The position numbers and the translations under genes were made by a program. Shown in pieces: positions 1 through 4,716 of a stretch of DNA of 7,057 nt. The notes beneath the pieces were generated by a model. The model saw only the letters and a program-made list of their open reading frames with translations. It did not search any database and was not told where the DNA came from. How positions within the stretch are numbered: position 1 is the first letter of the stretch; each line of letters opens with the position of its first letter. Source of the stretch: PSLL01 sp050259195 (GTDB taxonomy: Bacteria; Desulfobacterota_D; UBA1144; Nemesobacterales; CSP1-2); assembly GCA_050259195.1 (NCBI GenBank), contig JBLNAE010000347.1:1-7057 (forward strand). The letters are read 5' to 3'.

Positions 1-57
1 TGGGCACCAAATCACATGATAGATGCAAGAATAAACTACGTTGTTATTAGATTTAAG

Positions 58-86
58 TTGACTTTGTTTGCTCACAATGAGATTAT
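58..86 (+). promoter_or_regulatory. Possible sigma70-type promoter for the mutase operon
   Basis: TTGACT at 58-63 matches the -35 consensus at five of six bases. After a 17-nt spacer, GATTAT at 81-86 matches the -10 consensus at four of six. A perfect TATAAT lies further on at 101-106 but has no good -35 at the right distance. Transcription from 58-86 would begin near 93, giving a leader of about 100 nt before the mutase start codon. This is consensus matching only. Confidence 0.3.
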
Positions 87-184
87 ACAGCAAGGAGCTA
101 TATAATGCAATGTAAATCTAAAAAAGGAGTGTGCCTTATATCCCCATAGCTAAAGCAAAGGGACTTACGGCACCTTTCGTTAAA

Positions 185-191
185 GGGAGGG
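185..191 (+). promoter_or_regulatory. Ribosome binding site that fixes the large-subunit start at 197
   Basis: GGGAGGG lies 5 nt before the ATG at 197, which is good Shine-Dalgarno spacing. The longer in-frame alternative, GTG at 131, has AAGGAG at 124-129 only 1 nt upstream, too close to work. The 22 extra residues from the GTG also precede the point where this protein family normally begins. I therefore place the start at 197. Confidence 0.6.
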
Positions 192-196
192 ATTCA

Positions 197-1864
197 ATGT
201 CATTCGACGAAAGAGAACTCGAAGAAATAAGGCAGAAAAAAGAGGTCTGGGAGAGAGAGTATAGAAACCTATCTAAGAGGGACACAAACCTTACAACCGT
301 TTCAGGAATGGATGTTCCACCCCTTGCTACTCCGGGAGACTTAAATGGCTTTGATTATATTCGTGATCTCGGATTTCCTGGTTCTTTCCCATTTACTCGC
401 GGGGTTTATAGCACAATGTACCACGGAAGGCTCTGGACTATGCGCCAGTTTGCTGGGTTTGGCTCTCCAGAGGATACGAATCGAAGGTTCAAATTCTTAC
501 TGGAGCAGGGGCAGACGGGTCTTAGCACCGCATTTGATATGCCTACTCTTATGGGTTATGACTGTGACCATCCAAGGGCAAGAGGAGAGGTTGGAAAAGA
601 AGGTGTGTCCGTTTCTTCACTTGCCGATATGGAAGCGCTCTTTGGCGGTATAAGGCTTGATGAAGTAACGACATCTATGACTATAAATTGTACGGCAAGC
701 GTAATTCTTGCTATGTATCTCGTTGTGGCGGAAAAACAGGGTGTAAGCTGGGATAACGTGGACGGGACAATTCAAAACGATATGCTAAAGGAATTTATCG
801 CGCAAAGAGAGTGGATCTGTCCTCCCAGACCATCTGTAAAAATTGTAGTTGATATGATTGAGTTTTGTGCAAAGCGCGTTCCTAAATGGCATCCGGTGTC
901 AATATCGGGCTATCATATCCGCGAGGCAGGCTCTACTGCCGTTCAAGAGTTGGCTTTTACTCTCGCCGACGGAATCGGATATGTCCAAGAATGTATTGAA
1001 CGCAGTCTTGACGTTGATGATTTTGCTTCTCAGCTTTCCTTTTTCTTTAATGTGCATAACGATTTTCTGGAGGAGGTTTCAAAGTTTCGTGCAGCAAGAA
1101 GGATGTGGGCAAGGATTATGCGCGAGCGGTTTGGAGCGAAAAACCCTAAGTCGTGGATGCTAAGGACGCATGCACAGACGGCGGGAGCTAGTCTTACGGC
1201 ACAGCAGCCTTTAAATAATATTGTAAGGGTTGCGATTCAAGCACTGGCAGCTGTTTTTGGCGGTACCCAGTCTCTTCACACAAACTCTATGGATGAAACG
1301 CTTGCTCTCCCTACGGAGGAGGCTGTAACGGTAGCTCTTAGAACACAGCAGATTATTGCGGAAGAAAGCGGCATTGTAAATTCTATTGATCCATTCGGCG
1401 GAAGCTATGTTATCGAGGCTCTTACAGATCGCATGGAAAAAGAGGCATTCGATTATATAAGAAAAATAGATGAGCTTGGCGGGATTATTAAAGCCATTGA
1501 TATTGGTTTTCCTCAAAAGGAGATTGCCGACGCCGCCTACAGCTACCAGCAGGAGTTAGATAGAGGGGGAAAGGTAATTGTGGGTGTCAATAAATACATT
1601 ACAGAAGAAGAGATGACGATTCCGACTCTGAGAATTAATGAAGAGGTGGATAGAAACCAGATAGAAAGGCTTCGGGAGATAAAGAGGAGGAGAAATAACG
1701 AGGCGGTAAGAAACCGCCTTGGCGCAATTGTCAGGGCTGCGCAAGACGGAAAGAATCTGATGCCATTTATAATTGATGCCGTAAGGGAGTACGCAACCGT
1801 AGGTGAAATAAGCGATGTTTTTAGAGAAGTCTACGGAATTTACAGAGACCCGGCTTATTTCTAA
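197..1864 (+). CDS. icmA: B12-dependent acyl-CoA mutase large subunit, isobutyryl-CoA mutase type
   Basis: 555-residue catalytic subunit of the methylmalonyl-CoA mutase superfamily: the substrate-binding TIM barrel without the cobalamin domain, the usual length for a split-type large subunit. Family blocks seen include PFTRG, YSTMY with Y71 and T73, GTIQND with T191 and Q193, SISGYH with Y239 and H240, and SLHTN. The tyrosine that methylmalonyl-CoA mutase uses against the substrate carboxylate (Tyr89 in the Propionibacterium enzyme) is Phe85 here, in RQFAGF. The arginine that binds that carboxylate (Arg207) is Gln203, in EFIAQREW. The spacing between the two sites, 118 residues, is the same. 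Phe/Gln is the published pair of isobutyryl-CoA mutase (Phe80/Gln198 in Streptomyces IcmA). I infer isobutyryl-CoA/n-butyryl-CoA isomerisation in the cytoplasm, with adenosylcobalamin supplied by the gene 52 bp downstream. The family is near certain; the substrate is inferred, and a related branched acyl-CoA is possible. An automatic annotation would probably say methylmalonyl-CoA mutase. No MeaB-type GTPase chaperone is in view. Confidence 0.9.
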   Translation: MSFDERELEEIRQKKEVWEREYRNLSKRDTNLTTVSGMDVPPLATPGDLNGFDYIRDLGFPGSFPFTRGVYSTMYHGRLWTMRQFAGFGSPEDTNRRFKFLLEQGQTGLSTAFDMPTLMGYDCDHPRARGEVGKEGVSVSSLADMEALFGGIRLDEVTTSMTINCTASVILAMYLVVAEKQGVSWDNVDGTIQNDMLKEFIAQREWICPPRPSVKIVVDMIEFCAKRVPKWHPVSISGYHIREAGSTAVQELAFTLADGIGYVQECIERSLDVDDFASQLSFFFNVHNDFLEEVSKFRAARRMWARIMRERFGAKNPKSWMLRTHAQTAGASLTAQQPLNNIVRVAIQALAAVFGGTQSLHTNSMDETLALPTEEAVTVALRTQQIIAEESGIVNSIDPFGGSYVIEALTDRMEKEAFDYIRKIDELGGIIKAIDIGFPQKEIADAAYSYQQELDRGGKVIVGVNKYITEEEMTIPTLRINEEVDRNQIERLREIKRRRNNEAVRNRLGAIVRAAQDGKNLMPFIIDAVREYATVGEISDVFREVYGIYRDPAYF

Positions 1865-1916
1865 TTTGACGGTAAGTGGCTTGCATGGTTAATTTATTGA
1901 TGATGAGGAATTTACT

Positions 1917-2327
1917 ATGATAGATGAGAGAAGAGTGAGGATTCTGGTTGGAAAAGCAGGACTTGACGGGCATGACAGGGGCGCAAAGATTGTGGCCAGG
2001 GCGCTGAGGGATGCGGGGTTTGAGGTTATATACACGGGGCTTCATCACACGCCTGAGATGATCGTTGAAACTGCCATTCAGGAGGATGTTGATGCTGTCG
2101 GGTTGAGTATCCTTTCAGGAGCGCATAACTATCTCTTCCCGGAAATAATCAGATTGCTTAGAGAAAAGGGCGCCGATGATATAGTCGTGTTCGGAGGGGG
2201 GATTATTCCTAAAGACGATATTCCGGGGCTTTTGGAAAAGGGGGTTAAATCAATATTTGAGTCCGGCACGGCTACGGGAGAGATAATAAACTGGGTCAGA
2301 GAAAACGTAAATCCGAGAAATCCATAG
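1917..2327 (+). CDS. icmB: Cobalamin-binding small subunit of the acyl-CoA mutase
   Basis: 136-residue B12-binding Rossmann-like domain, essentially the whole protein. The hallmark DxHxxG motif is D17-G-H19-D-R-G22; the histidine replaces dimethylbenzimidazole as the lower cobalt ligand (base-off, His-on). The later SxL element is S64-I-L66, and the glycine stretch that packs on the nucleotide tail is G93-G95. The start ATG is preceded by TGAGGAA at 1904-1910 with a 6-nt gap. It lies 52 bp after the large subunit on the same strand, so the two are very probably one operon forming a heteromeric mutase, as in IcmA/IcmB and in archaeal-type split methylmalonyl-CoA mutases. Nothing in this domain sets the substrate, so the icmB name rests on the partner's active-site residues. 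Glutamate mutase-type small subunits share the fold but partner with a different catalytic subunit. Confidence 0.9.
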   Translation: MIDERRVRILVGKAGLDGHDRGAKIVARALRDAGFEVIYTGLHHTPEMIVETAIQEDVDAVGLSILSGAHNYLFPEIIRLLREKGADDIVVFGGGIIPKDDIPGLLEKGVKSIFESGTATGEIINWVRENVNPRNP

Positions 2328-2341
2328 CGAGTTATAAAATT

Positions 2342-2450
2342 TAGCCACGAATTGACACAAAAGAAATAATCAGGATGCAGAAGATGGGATACAGGGGAGA
2401 AATACGGCTGTATTCTTCTGTTTGTATAAATTCGTGTTCATTCGTGGCTA
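2342..2450. repeat. Nested inverted-repeat intergenic element
   Basis: The outer arms are 2342-2361 (beginning TAGCCACGAAT) and the complement of 2431-2450 (ending ATTCGTGGCTA). They match at 17 of 20 positions, with 11 perfect at the tips. Inside, 2378-2394 (CAGAAG...ATACAG) can pair with 2408-2420 (CTGTATTCTTCTG) apart from a 4-nt bulge, leaving a 13-nt loop. The element fills almost all of the 140-bp gap between the mutase operon and the next gene. The tip resembles a CACGAAT-type repeat I associate with intergenic regions of many environmental genomes; that is recall, not a search. It could be a non-autonomous MITE or REP-like element or a bidirectional transcript-end structure. TTTTT follows at 2463-2467, too far from the stem for a classical terminator. 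Confidence 0.6.
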
Positions 2451-2467
2451 TTTGATTACACATTTTT

Positions 2468-3106
2468 ATGAAGTGCATACTTTGTGAACAAAGAAAAGCG
2501 AAAAGGTACTGCCCGGCAAAGAGGGGGCAAATCTGCGCTGTGTGTTGCGGTGAAAAACGCGGAGTTGAGATAAATTGCCCTCTTGATTGTCCTTATTATA
2601 TTGAGGGGCAGAAATATCAGCAGGAAAAAATCACAAGGCAAAGAGTAAGAAAAGAAGGGGTTCAGTCCTACATCAGGCGTGCCGAACTCTACAATAAAAA
2701 CCCGGAGATTTTTGCCAAGATAGAGCTTGTCCTCGTGGGTTTATTTCGCACGGACGGCAGGCTTAAAAACGAAGAGGTTGCAAGCGCGCTTGAGCTTGTC
2801 ATTAAAACCCTTGATACTGAGAAGAAAGGAATATTCTACGACTACAGGTCTGAAAGCAGGGTTGTTAATGAGATTGGAGGACGGGTGCTTGCCGTTATAA
2901 GAGAGCACAAGGATTCTCCTGAGCTTCGCCAGGGCAGAATTACCCTTGATTATGCAAAAGAAGTAGTCGAAGAGTTTTTAAAAGAGATTAAATTCTATAT
3001 GGAGATGGATTCCAATCCACAGAGCTATCTTGTGCACATCTCCCGCTATCATCCCGAAAGGAGTGAGACAACTCAAAGCGGGGAGTCATTAATTATCTCA
3101 CCTTAA
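2468..3106 (+). CDS. Uncharacterised protein with N-terminal eight-cysteine putative zinc cluster
   Basis: 212 residues, function unknown. The first ~42 residues contain eight cysteines: C3, C6, C15, C23, C26, C27, C37 and C41. The CxxC (3/6), CxxCC (23/26/27) and CxxxC (37/41) pairs suggest one or two structural zinc sites or, less likely, an iron-sulfur site. Residues ~45-185 are charged, mostly helical by composition, with no membrane segment or signal peptide, so it is probably cytosolic. The start at 2468 puts the first CxxC immediately after Met-Lys, which fits a natural N-terminus, but there is no Shine-Dalgarno upstream, only the AT-rich end of the preceding repeat. The C-terminal ~20 residues, from about H195, read HPERSE and appear repeat-derived. 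The stop is 8 bp from the stop of the opposing membrane-protein gene. A regulatory or nucleic-acid role would be a guess. Confidence 0.8.
   Translation: MKCILCEQRKAKRYCPAKRGQICAVCCGEKRGVEINCPLDCPYYIEGQKYQQEKITRQRVRKEGVQSYIRRAELYNKNPEIFAKIELVLVGLFRTDGRLKNEEVASALELVIKTLDTEKKGIFYDYRSESRVVNEIGGRVLAVIREHKDSPELRQGRITLDYAKEVVEEFLKEIKFYMEMDSNPQSYLVHISRYHPERSETTQSGESLIISP
3040..3085. repeat. Possible dispersed repeat overlapping the 3' end of the cysteine-rich gene
   Basis: The segment around TCATCCCGAAAGGAGTGAG resembles a short repeat often found between bacterial genes, whose conceptual translation contains HPERSE, as here. It can form a hairpin: 3041-3047 pairs with 3077-3083 (7 bp including one G-T), with an inner GAGT/ACTC stem at 3061-3064 and 3071-3074. 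It would add about 20 codons to the upstream gene. The family assignment is from memory. Confidence 0.3.
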
Positions 3107-3114
3107 CCTTCTAG

Positions 3115-3294
3115 TTATGACCTATCCCCGCCTGCTGCGACAATACCGACTATGGCGGCAATAGCAATGATTATTCCCGCAACCTTAAAATACATTCTCC
3201 AATCCAGAGAAAGCGCAAGAGAAAATGCATAACCAATGAGCATAAGAAGCACTAGGCAAACCAGCACGCTCCCAATCGGGTTTGTTTTAGACAT
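3115..3294 (-). CDS. Small two-helix membrane protein, function unknown
   Basis: 59 residues. Two hydrophobic segments, about residues 8-28 and 36-54, are separated by a short loop containing D31, W32, R33 and K37; the tail ends GGDRS. This reads as a helical hairpin in the inner membrane. The frame is open back to 3378, but the ATG at 3294 has a textbook GGAGGA at 3301-3306 with a 6-nt gap, so I reject the longer start. It is monocistronic and convergent with the cysteine-rich gene. It has its own candidate promoter, and an inverted repeat surrounds that promoter's -35. No family recognised; small size keeps some doubt, but strong ribosome binding site plus coherent hydrophobic pattern support a real gene. 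Confidence 0.7.
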   Translation of the reverse strand: MSKTNPIGSVLVCLVLLMLIGYAFSLALSLDWRMYFKVAGIIIAIAAIVGIVAAGGDRS

Positions 3295-3300
3295 ATTGGG

Positions 3301-3306
3301 TCCTCC
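3301..3306 (-). promoter_or_regulatory. Ribosome binding site that fixes the small membrane-protein start
   Basis: Read on the minus strand this is GGAGGA, 6 nt before the ATG whose first base is at 3294. It decides for the 59-residue product over an 87-residue one starting at 3378, whose N-terminal extra 28 residues look like translated leader. Confidence 0.65.
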
Positions 3307-3349
3307 AACATTTATTGATTCAGCGCATATATAATCTGTTGAACGAGAA

Positions 3350-3378
3350 ATTCTATCTGAATATAGAGCGATATACAA
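3350..3378 (-). promoter_or_regulatory. Candidate sigma70-type promoter of the small membrane protein
   Basis: On the minus strand, TTGTAT (3378-3373) is followed after exactly 17 nt by TAGAAT (3355-3350), which matches the -10 consensus at five of six bases; the -35 matches at three of six. Transcription would start near 3343, leaving a leader of about 50 nt. The spacing is ideal and the -35 weak, which is compatible with activator dependence, but this is inference. Confidence 0.4.
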
Positions 3379-3390
3379 TTTCTCTATATT
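3360..3390. promoter_or_regulatory. Perfect 9-bp inverted repeat around a -35 box, possible operator
   Basis: AATATAGAG at 3360-3368 and its exact complement CTCTATATT at 3382-3390 are separated by 13 bp. The spacer contains the candidate minus-strand -35 box (3373-3378). The half-site centres are about 22 bp apart, close to two helical turns, which suits a dimeric regulator. AT-rich sequence makes chance repeats more likely, so the assignment is tentative. Confidence 0.35.
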
Positions 3391-3421
3391 TGCTTCTCCT
3401 TGCCCTTGTGAGAGAAAGATA

Positions 3422-3517
3422 GGGCAGTGAGATTCGCTGATAGTACCCGGCCAAGGTGCCCATGCGTATAAGCCTCAGTGAGGCTTGCACTGGGAATACT
3501 AACGGGTATCCCTGCCC
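3422..3517 (+). ncRNA. Candidate structured RNA of unknown class upstream of gpsA
   Basis: By-eye folding gives stacked helices. The outer stem is GGGCAG 3422-3427 with CTGCCC 3512-3517, perfect. The second stem is 3443-3449 with 3503-3509, 7 bp with one G-U. The third is CCCA 3459-3462 with TGGG 3491-3494, continuing as TGC 3463-3465 with GCA 3487-3489 across one bulged base. The apical stem is AAGCCTC 3470-3476 with GAGGCTT 3480-3486, perfect. A 15-nt internal loop at 3428-3442 faces only two bases. The 5' half of the outer stem could instead pair with TGCCC at 3401-3405, so two exclusive folds exist. It ends 85 nt before gpsA and could be a 5'-leader element or free-standing RNA. The strand is uncertain, since the same helices form on the minus strand. 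It shows no signature bases that I recognise from SRP RNA, tmRNA or common riboswitches. Confidence 0.35.
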
Positions 3518-3530
3518 GCACTTCCACGAA

Positions 3531-3559
3531 TTGGCTTCAAGACTGATGTCAGTTATTTT
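3531..3559 (+). promoter_or_regulatory. Weak candidate promoter for gpsA
   Basis: TTGGCT (3531-3536) and TATTTT (3554-3559) are separated by 17 nt and each matches consensus at four of six bases. If used, it would start gpsA transcription downstream of the structured segment, making that segment independent of gpsA. Low confidence. Confidence 0.2.
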
Positions 3560-3602
3560 AGACTTGCACGATTAAATCAAATATGTAACCTTTAAGAGCA
3601 CT

Positions 3603-4622
3603 ATGTCTGATGAAAGCGGGTTTAGGATAAGCGTAGTAGGCGGGGGTAGCTGGGGAACGACCATTGCAAAACACCTTGCGGAGAAGGGCTTTGACGTTAT
3701 CATCTGGGTGAAAGAGGAGGACGTCAGGGAATCTATCTTAAAAAATAGAGAGAATCATCTTTATCTTCCCAAAATAAAACTCCCTGAGAACATATATCCT
3801 ACCGGCCTCTTACAAGAGGCTTTGGCGGGCAGAGACTTAATTATATTCTCTGTTCCCTCTCAGTATGTAAGAGAGGTTTTAAAAGAGGGAAGAGGATTTA
3901 TCGGAGATGATTCCATAATCATAAACACGGCGAAGGGGATAGAACTAAGTACGCTTAAACTCATGAATCAGGTTTTTGAGGATGTGCTTTCGGAGAACAT
4001 TCACGAAAGGTATGCATCTCTTTCAGGTCCTAGCTTTGCTCTCGAAGTATCAAAGCACAAGCCGACGGCAGTCTCTATTGCGTCAAGGAATCTGGCTGCG
4101 GCAAGAGCAGGGCAGAAGGCATTCTCGAATGAGTACTTCAGGGGTTATGTGACCGAGGATGTTGTGGGGGTAGAAATAGGAGGCTCGCTTAAAAATGTGA
4201 TTGCCATCGCGGCGGGAATTGCCGACGGGCTTGGGCTTGGACACAATTCAAAGTCTGCCCTTATCACAAGAGGACTTGCTGAGATCACAAGACTAGGAGT
4301 GAAAATGGGAGCAAGTCCGATGACTTTTCTCGGACTTTCCGGCGTTGGAGACCTGGTCCTTACCTGTACCGGAGAACTTAGCAGAAATAGAGATGTCGGA
4401 CTAAAGATTGGAAAAGGCGAAAAACTCGAAGATATACTTTCTAACATGAGAATGGTTGCGGAGGGCGTAAAGACCTCTCTTGCGGCAAAAGAGCTTGCGC
4501 ACCGCTTTGGCGTAGATGTGCCTATAGCCGAGCAGGTTTGCCTGATGCTCTACAGTGGGAAAGCCCCTGAAGACGCCATATTTGAGCTTATGACAAGGCA
4601 GCTTAAACACGAAATTGGGTAA
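3603..4622 (+). CDS. gpsA: NAD(P)H-dependent glycerol-3-phosphate dehydrogenase
   Basis: Reduces dihydroxyacetone phosphate to sn-glycerol 3-phosphate in the cytosol, supplying the backbone for phospholipids. 339 residues, a normal length. The N-terminal Rossmann fold carries the dinucleotide loop G13-G-G-S-W-G18. NTAKGIE at 108-114 holds K111, the family's substrate-contacting lysine; SGPSFA is at 141-146. The C-terminal helical domain contains GGSLKN with the catalytic K197, GVGD ending at D250, SRNR at 260-263 and AEGV at 286-289. All expected catalytic positions look intact. The start is set by the family's short N-terminus before the glycine loop; the Shine-Dalgarno is weak (AAGAG at 3594-3598, 4 nt before ATG). 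The usual partner gene plsY is not adjacent, and the next gene (rnr) lies beyond a repeat-bearing spacer, so co-transcription is uncertain. Confidence 0.97.
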   Translation: MSDESGFRISVVGGGSWGTTIAKHLAEKGFDVIIWVKEEDVRESILKNRENHLYLPKIKLPENIYPTGLLQEALAGRDLIIFSVPSQYVREVLKEGRGFIGDDSIIINTAKGIELSTLKLMNQVFEDVLSENIHERYASLSGPSFALEVSKHKPTAVSIASRNLAAARAGQKAFSNEYFRGYVTEDVVGVEIGGSLKNVIAIAAGIADGLGLGHNSKSALITRGLAEITRLGVKMGASPMTFLGLSGVGDLVLTCTGELSRNRDVGLKIGKGEKLEDILSNMRMVAEGVKTSLAAKELAHRFGVDVPIAEQVCLMLYSGKAPEDAIFELMTRQLKHEIG

Positions 4623-4628
4623 AGATTA

Positions 4629-4702
4629 AGAATTCGGAAGACAGAAAAAAAGGAAAACTTCTAACTCCTGAATTCTGGCTTCTACTCCCATATTTGTGGC
4701 TA
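4629..4702. repeat. Degenerate intergenic repeat between gpsA and rnr
   Basis: AGAATTC plus 11 bases at 4629-4646 matches the reverse complement of 4659-4676 at 14 of 18 positions with a 12-nt loop, so it can form a hairpin. CTTCTAACTCC (4658-4668) recurs as CTTCTACTCC (4679-4688), a direct repeat about 21 nt apart. ATTTGTGGCTA at 4692-4702 matches, at 10 of 11 bases, the tip of the element at 2342-2450. The spacer therefore looks like remnants of two short repeat families. There is no U-run, so it is not a classical terminator. Confidence 0.5.
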
Positions 4703-4716
4703 AGTATCTATTAAAC

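Noticed and set aside
1..105. Frame open from the left edge to a TAA at 103-105, possibly the end of an upstream gene
   Set aside because: Only 34 codons, no recognisable motif, and it runs through the best promoter-like sequence; too weak to call as a partial gene.
131..196. In-frame GTG start at 131 for the mutase large subunit
   Set aside because: Its SD-like sequence is only 1 nt away and the 22 extra residues precede the usual family start; ATG 197 has a properly spaced GGGAGGG.
1211..1516. Long open frames on the opposite strand of, or in other frames within, the mutase, gpsA and rnr genes (for example 345-653, 858-1163, 1211-1516, 4145-4447, 5377-5682)
   Set aside because: All lie inside genes with complete family motifs, lack ribosome binding sites in sensible places, and translate into sequences with no coherent protein character.
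2328..2467. Intrinsic terminator after the mutase operon
   Set aside because: The hairpins are long and imperfect, and no U-tract follows a stem directly; TTTTT at 2463-2467 is more than 10 nt beyond the outer arm.
3422..3517. Identification of the folded segment as 6S RNA, SRP RNA or a cobalamin or c-di-GMP riboswitch
   Set aside because: It is much shorter than 6S RNA. It lacks the conserved SRP tetraloop region and the B12-box and GEMM signature bases that I could look for. Left as an unknown structured candidate.
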